DNA of 64,000 nt, taken from positions 352,638 to 416,637 of the forward strand of contig MU006239.1 of the NCBI GenBank assembly GCA_010093685.1. Reading direction: 5' to 3'. A program made the position numbers and the translations under genes. The DNA is from Ophiobolus disseminans. Its lineage: Eukaryota > Ascomycota > Dothideomycetes > Pleosporales > Phaeosphaeriaceae. Under the pieces are notes generated by a model, which did no database searches, was not told where the DNA came from, and worked only from the letters and a program-made list of their open reading frames with translations. Shown piece after piece: positions 49,030-59,548 of this stretch (position 1 is the first letter of the stretch; each line of letters begins with the position of its first letter).

Positions 49030-49311
49030 TGTTAGATTTGATAAGGTATTAGAACCTAATAATAGATAAGATGAATTAATAATGTTTATCTTCTTCTCTA
49101 GCAGAGTTTAACCTTGTATTAGATCTTATACTAATGTGCTAAGGCGCTTATGCTAACCTCTTCTGTTTTATTCTTTGTTAGTAGCCTTATAGCACCCTTA
49201 ATGTCTAACACACCTCTTTCTATTTCATTCTTTATTAGTAGCCTTATAGCACTCTTAATATTCCTATTTTATTCTTTGTTAGTAGCCTCACAGCACCCCT
49301 AATATCTAATA

Positions 49312-49534
49312 AGTTTCTACATACCTTAGCATTTATTAGCTGTTAGAAGAATATATCTTGTTCTAGCTAGTTCCTAGACATTCCATAACATTCTAGGACA
49401 TTCTATAATATTCTAGGACATTCTATAATATTCTAGGACATTCTATAATGTTCTATGTTCTTCCACGATGTTCTATGTTGTTCTATTAAACCGAAGTGAC
49501 TCCACTAAGGATAGCAGAGGTCTAACCTCTTACA
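49312..49534 (-). repeat. Gypsy-2 5' LTR, right part
   Basis: Continuation of the LTR that stops at 36,089, ending CCTCTTACA. It contains about five units of a TTCTAGGACATTCTATAA repeat (about 49,366-49,480) in place of the two or three seen near 3,565-3,620. It lacks the foldback elements A and B and so gives their empty sites. Confidence 0.75.
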
Positions 49535-50280
49535 TACGCAATGTTGTGTTTAATACGCACTTAGTATTTAATTGCAAGACTAAGAACGTAATAGACAACC
49601 TTATGCACAGCACACTAGAAGATATTGCAAATTATATTAAGACTATAGAGCTTCTAACACTACTAACTAATCTAGAGGTTAAATTATTCTTTAAAGATAA
49701 CACTACTAAAGACTTAACAGGTTAAGAAGAGACTAATCTACCTAGCTATTACTAAGGAAGGAAGATTATATGCATATACCTAACACCTCTACTATTACTA
49801 CTACTACTACTACTAGCTGCATTGCTGGCTATATTATTGACCCTAAACAAGGTAATAGGATTAATACAGTTATGCTTATCCAAGACTGTCCTATAGGCAG
49901 CTGCCTTTATAGCAGGAACTTAGGCTAGAAATTTTAGTCAACATAAAGGAGAAGTAGTTGACAAGGCTAAGGTAAAGAGGCTACTTACCTTAGGCATTAA
50001 GCTACACCGCAGTTAGCTCCTACCTCTACTAACTTATAAGACTAAGCTTAAAGAACACCTAATAGGAAAGCTATTTAAAGAAGCAGAACGCAACTATTCA
50101 GCAAGCTATCAAAAGATAGAATTATAGAGAGAAGTACCCTATGCCTTAATTAGACTAACAGGTTCTTAGATTTTGAAATGTATGTAGGTATACACGTACA
50201 AGTTGATTGTATTATTAATTTATTAAGTGCAAGGCACGCCTTGTAGTCAGAGGAGACTAACAGAGACAGATCTCTTCCTA
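49535..50280 (+). pseudogene. Copia pol fragment
   Basis: A plus-strand segment matching Copia-1 about 10,305-11,045, the linker between integrase and reverse transcriptase and the start of RT. An open stretch reaching 49,725 survives (NLMHSTLEDIANYIKTIELL). Both ends are cut: on the left by the Gypsy-2 LTR, on the right by gene-island sequence. It marks the right limit of the first repeat block. Confidence 0.75.
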
Positions 50281-50459
50281 TTGAGCTATATAACAATCAA
50301 TCTTCAGTTCAATGTACCTATCGGCTATTTAACAGGTCTACAATCCAAGCCTACAACTCTAAAAATAGGCTGCAATCCAAGCTTTTGATCACAGATTGAT
50401 TGGCTTGATTGTTGGCAAGTATAGTGAAGCGTTACGAGGAAATTTGCAACCACCGCGGC

Positions 50460-50876
50460 TGGACCACATCTATAACAGCAGAAACCTAGCTACCTATCCT
50501 CTACTATCTCGACCTTGCCAAATTTGCAGTCGCCGCATTTCAGGAGCTAGAAAAGTTACATGGCCGCAAGATCGGGCTGGCAAGTGACTAGATGGGTATT
50601 CAAGAAATGCTGAGTGTAGTGGCGGAAGCGGCCGATCAACCAGGCTCGATCAAAGCTCATTTCATGACTAATGAGGAGATCGAGGCACGGGCTCAAGGGA
50701 CAGGTTTTGCGACCTCACACAAGGTGTTGCAGACTGCTTTGGATTATGTTGACTTTGATGAGCTGAGGGCTATCATGCTGGAGTTGATGTCTCTAAAGGA
50801 ATTACTAGAACGCGAGAAAGAGACAGTGAACGAACTCACCCTCTCAAGAATGAGTGAGAAGACATGCGTTAAATGA
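50460..50876 (+). pseudogene. NmrA-like NAD(P)-binding protein, C-terminal fragment
   Basis: The frame reads about 135 residues, from DLAKFAVAAFQELEKLHGRK through IQEMLSVVAEA to a terminal SLKELLEREKE. This pattern of a Phe-Ala-x-Ala-Ala-Phe helix, a GRxIxLASD turn and an FxE/LxEREK end fits the C-terminal half of NmrA-like (isoflavone-reductase-like) Rossmann proteins, which use NADP-type cofactors as redox sensors or reductases. A TAG at 50,589 breaks the frame inside this segment and another in-frame TAG lies near 50,490. The cofactor-binding half is absent; unrelated sequence from the Copia fragment starts upstream. The 94-codon frame starting at 50,592 is not a gene of its own. Confidence 0.5.
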
Positions 50877-51121
50877 AACAAGAAATCGTCTTAATGTTTT
50901 ACAATGTTTGCAAGATTACAGCTCCTCGCTGTGATATACCCGAAGGGAGAAGCAATGCAGGGAAGGACTCAACGGTGCTTGTCTATCCATGCTACGGGTT
51001 TCGTAATCGCAAAACAATAACACATTTGATTTGTAGCTAGAGGCTAAGACTAATGTTCCCTAAGTACTCCCAAAACATAGACCGCAGCGTAAGACGGCAA
51101 CTACAAGAGCAGTAATACGTC
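50877..51121. other. Intergenic, no feature seen
   Basis: No frame, repeat or motif is recognisable between the NmrA-like fragment and the P450 relic. The sequence lacks a haem-binding motif, so it does not complete the P450. Confidence 0.4.
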
Positions 51122-52374
51122 CTACATGCGGACACTCTCTTCGCTCCCCACTATGATCTCGCGGAAGATGTTGGTAACCATTACGTCCGAGACGCGTATC
51201 GACTCTCTGATAGTGGAGTCAATGCCCTTGAGCGCATCCCTAGAAGCGCTCGAGCTGAGACCTCCGAACTTGGCGGAGACGCGTTTGCATTCTTCTTCTA
51301 GACCGGCGAGGATTTCGGCCTTTTCTGAGCTACTGCGTATATCGAGGACGTGCGAATACGAGCGGGATGAGGAGGCTTGCGATGCGCAGAGTAATGCGTT
51401 CAGCGTTGAGCTGTCTGGCATCTTTGGCCAACATAGGAATCTTTCGTTAGAGAAAGTCATCCTAGGGATGGTATTTGCATTGCGAACAATATAATTGGAG
51501 TTTCTACTACGTACCTCTTCGTTCTCCTTGTACAACCCAGTTTCATACTGCCCGGATGCGCTCTTCCACCGCGGGAACCAGCATCTTCACATACTGCGCT
51601 TGAAGGTACTAGGCGCGTACGGCAATCAGCGGCGCCATAGCCTACTGCATCCATGGCGGGAAACAATTTATGATGGCTCCACCGACAAGGAGAGCAATCG
51701 CATTCAGCCTGGATGTCTCCAGCATCGCCTCGTTGCGACTCAGGGGAAGCCCAATGAGGAAACACTGCGATGCGCGAGAAATGATCTTGCCGCACTCGTC
51801 CTAGCCCTTGATGGTCTTCCAGCTTGTTGACGTTCCCTAGATGTCATGGAAGGCAAGTTCCGTCTCCTCGGCCGTCGCAGCTGCCAGGCGACGCATGTCG
51901 CTTGGAGCTATGTGTTTGCGCACCGTATCGAAGTGCACCAGCTTCTGGTAGACATTGGCGTCATCGATGATGTAGGTTAGCTGGGTCGTTTCAAGTAGCC
52001 CGTGCGGGTTGATCCACTCGCCATTCTTTGTCTTGTCTGGCCGGGTGAGGAGTGGTATCTGTGATGGTGGCAGAACCGACACGGTAGCGCCGCTAACTCA
52101 TAGCGTGAGCAAGGCGAATGGTCGGTCCAGGGCCTTGCTGAACTTTTGATAGCCCTCATTCGTATATTCCTGGAACTATAGAATAGACGTTGTCAAGAAT
52201 GGACGTTGTCACGTTGCGAGCGAACGTGAGTGGGAACCATGCTGGCGACGGGAGGACTGAGACTGGCCGACTAGACAGTGCTAGTCGTGGGGATAATTTC
52301 AGCTGAATCAACTTCATCACGGTGAAAGTGGCGATGGCTATAATTAAGTAGATAATATTTAGCGCCCACGACAT
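51122..52374 (-). pseudogene. Cytochrome P450 monooxygenase, decayed and 3'-truncated
   Basis: The minus-strand sequence starts with MSWALNIIYLIIAIATF, an N-terminal membrane anchor, and continues through RPDKTKNGEWINPHG and HFDTVRKHIAP, phrases common in fungal P450s. The K-helix ExxR (RESIR) lies at about 51,194-51,205, but the haem Cys region is missing because the frame ends at 51,122 and unrelated DNA follows. Damage includes a one-base frameshift near 52,165, a TGA near 52,107, TAGs at two likely Trp codons (about 51,835 and 51,795), and another frameshift near 51,755. It would have been an ER-bound, NADPH-dependent oxygenase. Neighbouring O-methyltransferase genes suggest a secondary-metabolite setting. 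Confidence 0.75.
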
Positions 52375-52881
52375 AGTGAAAGACGCATCTAGGCAGTGAT
52401 GGCGTTCAACAACGTAAACGTTCAACTGCGACGATGGGTCTTGACTTCCATAGTTCTGCTGTCGTATCTGTAAACTGTTAATCTAATTCAGACGTTACTG
52501 ACGTTGAAAGACGGAACTTAGGTCCATATAGCAGATAGAGGCATGTCGGAGCTAAAGTCCCGGAGGCTGCAGGGTAGTAAGGACTAGTTAGTATATAATA
52601 TATCAATCTGTTTACAGCCTTGCGGCCATGCCAAAATGTGCAAGGTGGCACGCTGATTATTGCTCTTAATAGCCTAGTAACAAAAGCGTCGCTAATAGGA
52701 ACGCTCCTCTCGCAAAAGTGTCCGCTTGTGGAGATGGTCCGGAGAGATCCTTCATGAGCTGAGCTCGGCCGAAACAATATTTCTGGTCTGCGAGTACCGC
52801 ACGGCGGCTGAGATGGGACGGAGACACGTTGTAAAAACAGCATGTCGAACCGTGACGTCATAACAAACCATTCAACCCAGA
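52375..52881. other. Intergenic, no convincing gene
   Basis: A 127-codon minus-strand frame at 52,478-52,861 has no recognisable family and an unbiased composition; I leave it out as a gene. The segment is probably the promoter side of the P450 relic together with the end of the SAT4-type gene to its right. Confidence 0.4.
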
Positions 52882-53289
52882 TCAGCCATTCAGTGGAAGA
52901 ACATCAAACCTCACCTCGGTCAGACCGCACTTCAAACTGATCCGTTCTGCGCACCGTCCCCGGAGCATTGCTTTCCGTCTGGCTCCTTGTTGACTTAGAA
53001 CTCGCCTGCACATCCGACGCCGTCTTGCCCGCAATCCCAAGCTCATAGTAGATGCCACTCTTGCTCTGGCCCAGCCCACTCGATGCTTCCGTGCGGCTGC
53101 CCGAGCCCCGACTCAACACCAGCTTCTTGATAGACGCGCCCAGGCTCGATACGAACGGGATGTCGAGTTTGGTGATGGAGCTGAGTGTTGGCGCGCAGCC
53201 CATGATGATGACAAATGCTTGCTCCATCGTTTGCCACATGAGGCTTACTGTGGGATCCGAGGCAACGCCCGCAGGGAAACTCAACCCCT

Positions 53290-55310
53290 GTATTCACCCC
53301 AAACTTCAATCACCCACCACACCACCAATATTTGAGCAATAGAGGAGGCACTGGCAGCAATTGAAAGCCTGGATAAAGGCAAAAAATTCTCGTACCAACA
53401 AATTGCTAACACGTATGGTGTGAACAGATCTACACTGTCCAGAAGACACAGAGGTGTTCAAGGCACAAGAGAAGAGGCTGCAGCCACTATGCAACTACTC
53501 AGTGTCCACCAAGAGAGGGAGCTAGTGAAGTATCTCAATAGGCTGACCTTGAGGGGCCTTCCACCTACCAGAGAGATGATGCAGAACTTTGCATGTGGGG
53601 TGGCCAAAAAGGATGTGGGAGAAGGGTAGGTTGGGAGGTTTGTGGAGCGCTACAGTGAATCTCTTATCCTTAAATGGACTGCTGGAATGGACTACAATCG
53701 CTACAAAGCTGATTTAGTGAAGAAGTACAACCTATACTTTGATCTTCTGGAGGCTAAGATCACTAAGTATTCAATTCTCCCTAAGAATTCATACAATATA
53801 GATAAAAAGGGCTTCATGATTAGAAAGATTAGGAAAAGCAAGAGGATCTTCAGCAGAGCTTTGTAGGAGAGTGGGCAAGTGAAAGAGGCTATTCAAGATA
53901 GGAGTAGAGAGTGGATATCCACTATAGCCTGTATTGGAGCTAATAGAACTGTTCTCCCACCTAGTGTCATATTTGAAGGACTTCACGGTAATATCAGAGA
54001 TACCTAGGTAGCTGAGATACCTAAGGAACTACCTATCTTTAGTACCTTATTACCTACTGGATAGAGTAACGACCAAATTGGACTTGCCTGGCTTACTCAG
54101 ATCTTTTAACGCTATACTAAGGAGAAAGCAGGGAGGTGTTAGAGGCTCCTCCTTCTGGATGGCTATAGATCTCATATTACAAGAGGTTTCCTCTTATTCT
54201 GTGATATGAATAGGATTATAGTGATAATCTTTCTACCTTATGCAACTCACAGCCTTCAGCCTTTAGATGTGGTTATGTTCAAGTCGCTCTTATCTAAGTA
54301 CTCCTAAGCTCTCACCACCTTCACCTACAAGTCCTTAGGCCTCCTCCTAGTTAAGAAGGGTGACTTCATCCCGTTGTTTTAGACTGCCTAGCTCTCCTCC
54401 TTCAAGAAAGACCTTATCCTTAAGGCTTTTAAGGCTACTAAAGTGTGGCCAAGAAACAGAGAGGCTGTACTCAAAAAATTCAAACAATAACACCCTGCTA
54501 ATTTAAAGACCTCTAACTTTACCTCACTTGAGGACGCTGATTGGAGGAAGCTTAGAGAGGTGGTACAAGAGGTAGTGAAAGCTGGGGCTAAAAGAGAGGC
54601 TAATCAAGTCACTTAAGCCCTTCACTTATACTAGGTCTAAAACCAGTTGTTACTCTATAAGAACAAGGGCTTAAGAGAATCTTTAAGTACAAAAAAGAAG
54701 CGCAAGAACTATAGCAGGAAGCTTAATCTGCAGAAGGAGGGTGAATACTATAGAGGTGTAGAGTGGTGGTCTCCAAGGAGCTTCAAGAGAGCTAGTGAAA
54801 GACAGGCCCAAAAGGAACAGGATGAATTGGAGGAAAACCTCCAAAAGGCAGAGAGGAAGCAAATTAAGGCTTCTAATGCACTCCTCAAGAAGAGGCTTCA
54901 AGAAGAGAAGCGTGTTAAGAGAGAGAGGCTGAAAGAGGAGAGGGAGAAGGAGAAGGAAAGGAAGGCTTAGAAACAGGCCCAAAAGAAACAACAAAAAGAG
55001 ATGGAAAAACAAGCTGCAGATGCCTGGAAATTTGCGCGTCAATTTTAAAAGGCTCAATTCACAGGCTCAAAGAAACAGGGCCTAAAAAGGAAGGTTGTAG
55101 AGGAGTGCACTGAAGGTGCTAGTGGTGGTGGTGGTAGTGAATTATCCCAAGCACCCCTACCTAAAAAGACCAGGTCAGGGCGCAGCATCACTATTCCAAG
55201 TAAACTTAGATTATAGAAATTGACCGCATTGCCTTGTTTGACTATTCGATTCACTATCAGGTAATTGCAGCATGTGGTGGTGGTGAATCAATTCACTTAA
55301 GTTGGTGGGC
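53290..55310 (+). mobile_element. Fot1/pogo-type DNA transposon inserted in the SAT4-type gene
   Basis: About 2 kb separating the two halves of the host gene, with a transposase of the Tc1/mariner superfamily. Imperfect inverted ends rich in CACC (left near 53,300-53,325, right near 55,265-55,310) are visible, but I cannot fix the exact ends or a TA duplication. It is less decayed than the retrotransposons in the repeat block. Confidence 0.65.
53342..55217 (+). pseudogene. Fot1/pogo transposase, RIP-inactivated
   Basis: A single frame of about 625 codons from 53,342 with scattered TAG/TAA. The N-terminus is a Psq-type helix-turn-helix (FSYQQIANTYGVNRSTLSRR), then a CENP-B/Tc5-like DNA-binding domain, then the catalytic core. 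Acidic residues are Asp at 53,801 (NIDKKG), Asp at 54,158 (LLLLDGY) and Asp at 54,266 (LQPLDV). The last two are 36 codons apart, the D-x35-D spacing of pogo/Fot1. The C-terminus is a Lys/Glu-rich coiled coil (about 54,780-55,040). Stops sit at expected Trp or Gln positions. Confidence 0.85.
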
Positions 55311-56547
55311 AGGTTTTGGTGTTCACGGGCGTTGCCCCGAAACGGACGTTGCCTCGAACCCCATGGTAGCACGACCGTGTACAGCGCGTCACCCTTTGCT
55401 TTTGTGCCGCTCGCCGCGTTACACGGCTCTGGCGATGGAGCAGCCCATGGTGAAGACGCCGAGGGCGAGGAGGATGATGAGACCGATTTTGCGGCGCATC
55501 GGCATGGTGAGCTTGAAGACGACAATCACGGGGACAAGGACGTAGAGGACGGCACTAAGGGCAAAAAGCGCTGTATCTCATTGTCAGTATAGGATTCAAG
55601 TAATGATGATGAATCCGAGTGCCGCCGACTTACCTCCTGTTACGTTGCCCTCGCGCGCCACTATGTCAGGATTAAGCTTCTTTGCAGAATCAAGGAATTC
55701 CACATCGCTTCCACGGGCCTGACCTGGAACCAAGTCGTGAATATCAGAACCACGCAGGCCGTGACTTGCAGCACGGTAATAGCGAACAGCGGCCTCCTGA
55801 GCCAGGCATGAATGCCGAAGGTGCGAATGAGGAGGATGGCGATGGATATCCTTGCTGCGTTGGAACACGCGATACCTGGTGTGAAAGACATCCACATCCA
55901 TTTGACGACGGCAACGGCCTGGTCGATGGTGAGGTCAAAGTCGTGCTTGCCAAAACCGTAGTGGAAGGCAACGGTAATGCATGCTTGGCTGGCCGTGTTC
56001 AGAGCCTAAACGCGCTGTAAATTAGACCTGGCCTGACATATCGTGTGCTGTTGGGAAGTGCTTCCCACGGCGAGTAATATGAGCTAGTCCTCAATCTTCA
56101 ATTGCTTGATTATCGCGATGCGGACCAAAACCGCATCCCAACAACGATCAATGCGAGGTTAGAGAATGTCCAAGTCACGCCAATGACTAAGGGCCCGCGC
56201 CCCAGGTCGCCTGGGTTGACGGGAGGAGGTATGTCAGCCTGGCACCTTAGTTCACATGGTACACTGTGGACTGCATCTACACGTGACTCTTAGTCACTGG
56301 CTTACTCATCATGTTGTGTATATAATCGCTCTATGTAGCTCTCTCAAAACAACAACCTTCTTCTCGCTTTTGCCCTGTCTCCCACATCCGACAAGGTACC
56401 TTCATAGGAGTCATTGCGATGAGTTTGTAGCGTGTATGAGGGTAACAAAATGGCGGCGATGGTGCGGCTGACATAGAGGAAAGCCGAACGACGTACAACT
56501 TGTAAGACGGCTGGTGGCGCGCGTAGACTGTAGACTATATTTCGCGG

Positions 56548-56817
56548 TTGGTCCGACCCCTACATACGCCGGAACGAGGCTTTACTACTGCCAGACGAAA
56601 CCCAGCAGCTGCTGCGGCCCTCCAGCAATTTATCTCGCTATCAATGTGGGAGAGGTTCCACGACCTTGCTACGGAGACCGAAGCAGACCCCTGGACTATC
56701 CAGTGGCGATGGACTAACCCCGCCCATCAGCTAATGAAATACCCGCGGCTTGCACGCCCAAAAACCAAGATCATCTACCAACGTTTATCTCGGCTGGATG
56801 AAGAACGGACATTGTAG
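56548..56817 (+). CDS. Hypothetical protein or gene fragment
   Basis: An 89-codon frame whose C-terminal 70 residues have coding-like composition (ALQQFISLSMWERFHDLATE, then WTIQWRWTNPAHQ and a basic end). I do not recognise the family. It begins within low-quality sequence, so the true start may be upstream or an exon may be missing. It lies between the divergently decaying SAT4-type gene and the O-methyltransferase. It may be a remnant of a larger gene; I am not confident it is expressed. Confidence 0.3.
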   Translation: MVRPLHTPERGFTTARRNPAAAAALQQFISLSMWERFHDLATETEADPWTIQWRWTNPAHQLMKYPRLARPKTKIIYQRLSRLDEERTL

Positions 56818-57193
56818 TTTTTCAGGTTGTATCATGAAGGTGGTTGTTTCCATTTACGAGGGAGTATCGGTTTTGAGGCATTCGTCCGTGTTGGGGGAAT
56901 TTTGAGGGTTCAGACAAAAATAATGTCAGCAAAGCGCCGAGGCAGGATCGGGTTGATTGGTAAGTGCATCGATCTGTTGTGTGAGACACTTTGTTTGGTT
57001 TAAGAAGATCGTACAGGCAAGTGATAAATTACTACATTTGCCACCGCAACCGCAACATACTAACTCTAGGAGATACACCCAAAAGATATTCAACAACCAC
57101 GGAGTCCGACATACCCATGATGACCCAAAGGCAAGAATGACTGGCGCCTGGGGTTTATAGTGTCTCGCCTGATCTTCAAGCACACTGATCCCT
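56818..57193. other. Intergenic, downstream of the O-methyltransferase
   Basis: Moderate-GC DNA, no family recognisable in either strand. A minus-strand frame reaching from 56,926 overlaps the end of the O-methyltransferase gene and looks fortuitous. Confidence 0.4.
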
Positions 57194-58678
57194 TCAAGCA
57201 TTCCAATGAACCTCAATAATACCGAGCAACGACTCCTTAGGCACGAATACCTTATAAAGAACGAATCGTTCATCAGCGGCAGTAAGAAGCGCCTTCCATT
57301 CGTCTAGGTATCGCTCACGGCCGTGAGAGAAGACCTCGAGAGCCAGATCCACTGACCTGCGGGGTTCCGTTAGCAAGTGCTCCAACGTTTCGACACGTGC
57401 TGACATACTTTGCAACTCTGTCCTTCCACAAGGGAATGGTTTCCGGCTCCGGCATCACGACATCCTGAATGAGAATCTTCACACCGGGTCGAAGAGCCGG
57501 AATCTGCGCCTGCAATGCGTGGGTCGCGAACGCGTCTCCCAGACCTCGGAAGACCATGCGGAAGAAGTAGACATCCGCCTTCGCATCCTGTGGCGCGAAG
57601 AGCTCGTGTTCCTCAAACTTGACCCGGTTGGCCAACTCCGAAGGGATCGTGGAGTTTACCCCTACGAGGATGTCCTTGGAGTCTTGGACGACGAAGTTGA
57701 GTTTCGGAAACTTCTTCGCCAACTCAAAGGCAGCCTGGCCCCGAGATCCCATTCCGTTGACAACTGTCGCATTGCCGAGGGATGCCCAGTCATAGACCTC
57801 GACCATGTCCTGGGTCGACTGACCGGGAACGTATTGGATTGCTTGCATTCCAGCTCCAAAGCGCTGTGCGACTTCAGGGTTGGAGGCGATGACCTCAGGG
57901 ACTGACTTGCCATCGTTGGCAAGAACGTAACCCTGTGAAAGTCAGCAACAGCTCTCTTTTCCCCAAAGAGTACGTCATTGACTCCATGATAGTGGCAAGC
58001 TCACCGTCTCGTTTGGCATCTGCGAATTGGGCCATTTCTGAAGCGCGTCTATAATCTATCACACACGCCAGACGTTAGTTCATTTCCACGCGTTTGAAGA
58101 ACCTGGTGTACTTACTCGCGCGTTGGCAGGCCAGACGTCTCGGGCCTCGAATTCGACCCAGCCATTGATCTGAGGAATGGTTAAGAACTTGGAAACCTTG
58201 CTGTGTGTGATAACTTCATGCTCTGGTTCGTCGAAAATACGCATGGTAATCGCGTGGCGGACGAGACGTCTGACAGCATATTTTGCAAGGCCGGTTTTCT
58301 CAGAAATCTCGTCGAACGTGATCTTGCCGCCGGCAGGGATCATATCCGGGATTTTGTATCGGCATACTCCGTCGATGGTGACTAGGTTTTCGATCTGTAA
58401 TCTTTAGCCCAATAGAAAGCGCCTGACATGGGGAGACTTACGGAGGAGAACTTGAAGAGTAAGAATAGAGGGTCCAGGAGAATCTCGTGCAGCTCAGCAG
58501 TCGCATCAAGCACGGCATCCTTGAGACTGGAAACATGATCCGGCAGCCGGTCGGGGCCGTTCTCAGCAAATGACGGTGTCGCCGCGCCCTGGGCTGATAG
58601 CTGCTCTTGCAGTTTGGTAACAGAACTGCTGATCTGAGCCGCAAGCTCGACGATTCTCGTGTTGTTGGGGGAAGCCAT
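57194..58678 (-). CDS. O-methyltransferase-fold protein, COMT class, altered active site
   Basis: An intact five-exon gene: 58,678-58,442, 58,394-58,116, 58,055-58,005, 57,932-57,409 and 57,356-57,194, giving 417 residues. Introns of 47, 60, 72 and 52 bp have GTAAGT, GTGAGC or GTATGT donors and clean CAG/TAG acceptors. Residues 1-190 are the winged-helix dimerisation half; 240-400 form the SAM-binding half. Motif I reads VVNGMGSRG (246-254), keeping GxGxxG but with Asn for the usual Asp. Where COMT enzymes have the catalytic His (HDW or HNW), this protein has R318 in FRGLGD. The C-terminal GRERYLDEWKALL is typical. Start MASPNNTRI fits family usage; an in-frame ATG at 58,750 would add 24 hydrophobic residues. 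It may bind SAM yet not methylate. No RIP damage is seen. Confidence 0.88.
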
Positions 58679-59548
58679 TGCGAGGTAGGGAAAGAAGAGG
58701 ATTCCAAAGATTGGCCAAACGCAGAGCGCGAACACAACGGGGATGATCATTCGTTCTCAAAGTGGGTCTCAACAATAGCCTTGCTGTCGTTGCCTAATTC
58801 TAAATTTCTTACTGTGGTCGTCATACAGTCCAGGGTCAAGGAGAGACAGCAGATAGTCATGACGCTTGCGCAGTGCGAAGGTAGAACCACCTTGTTGTTC
58901 GCTCACAACCTCGCTCTGTTGCTCCAACATTGCAAGGATTGGTCTTACACGCGGACGTGACAGGTTTCCGCGCCGCCGGAGTTGTGTTTGGGCCAATCGA
59001 CGCTTAGCTCCTTCCTTGTTCTATGGAAAGGGATGCCCCACGCGCTGCCCGCGCCGCGAAGCTAAGCCGAGTACCGCTGTACTGGGTGAAATAAAAACGG
59101 CATGTATGCTTTTCATGCTGTGCCACTTCTGTTTACCCAACAAAAAGGGATTGATCAGCCAACATTGACCCATTAGATTACAATGTCACCAGATGGAGAA
59201 ATGGAAGATGCCAGGAGTTGCTAACCACCTACCCTGCTCGTGCTTACCCCGTATCGCTGCATCCGGTCGGTTGCAGGTACCAACTTGTCCCGCCGTAGCT
59301 CACTTGTCGCGGCGCGGCTTCAGAAGAAAAAAACACAACACCTCCGCTTACGATTGCCAATTATGTTAGATGCACGGCTTCAATGCAAGTCCACCATAGC
59401 GCTACGGCGCTACAGCGATATGAACCATATCCAACATGTCTGTAAAGTGGATCACAACTAGTCAGATAGAACTTACGCCGTTTGTTCTCTCTAGCTGGTT
59501 GTTCCTTGCATCATTGGCTGAATTTCGAGTTCCTGTCTCGACCTTTGA
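58679..59548. other. Intergenic between two head-to-head O-methyltransferase genes
   Basis: The two O-methyltransferase genes start on opposite strands on either side, so this is a bidirectional promoter region in layout. Short frames in it (for example 58,769-58,996 minus) have no family. I see no strong TATA box or repeated regulator motif. Confidence 0.4.

Larger units (their letters stand above)
36090..49311 (-). mobile_element. Copia-3, minus strand, inserted in the Gypsy-2 LTR and carrying Gypsy-3
   Basis: The boundaries are two 282 bp LTRs (36,090-36,371 and 49,030-49,311) and a perfect 5 bp duplication AGTTT (36,085-36,089 and 49,312-49,316). Removing Gypsy-3 leaves about 5.6 kb. The LTRs resemble Copia-1 LTRs, but the promoter-side end is extended by two extra copies of a roughly 46 bp segment; both LTRs share the extension. 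The primer-binding complement AGACTCTTAAT lies at 49,019-49,029, directly left of the right LTR, confirming minus orientation. The insertion lies exactly within the LTR copy seen intact at 3,100. Confidence 0.85.
52882..56240 (-). pseudogene. SAT4/PTH11-type seven-helix membrane protein, split by a Fot1/pogo transposon
   Basis: Right to left on the minus strand, helix 1 (GPLVIGVTWTFSNLALIVVG, near 56,190) is followed by IKQLKIED with a TAG at the next Trp (about 56,080). HYGFGKHDFDLTIDQAV (about 55,930) and WMSFTPGIACSNA then lead into further helices (about 55,700-55,830) and VLVPVIVVFKL with RRKIGLIILLALGVF (about 55,450-55,550). This is the layout of the fungal SAT4 (rhodopsin-like) family. 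The C-terminal part, SLMWQTMEQAFVIIMG to a stop at 52,882, lies across the transposon at about 53,290-55,300. The tail is Ser/Thr-rich and cytosolic. No clear start ATG is visible, so the first exon is unresolved. Function of the family is mostly unknown; some members are surface sensors. Confidence 0.7.

Noticed and set aside
50592..50876. Independent 94-residue gene
   Set aside because: Upstream codons in the same frame continue the NmrA-like similarity across the TAG at 50,589, so the ATG is internal to an older, longer frame.
52478..52861. A 127-codon minus-strand frame between P450 and SAT4-type gene
   Set aside because: No family pattern, start context or intron structure; neighbours are better explained by recognised gene relics.
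54683..55057. Long Leu/Phe-rich minus-strand frame of 124 codons
   Set aside because: It is the reverse complement of the Lys/Glu-rich coiled coil of the pogo transposase; complementing AAG/GAG runs gives CTT/CTC runs, hence Leu.
57519..57905. A 128-codon plus-strand frame
   Set aside because: It is antisense to the main exon of the O-methyltransferase, whose minus-strand reading has full domain support.
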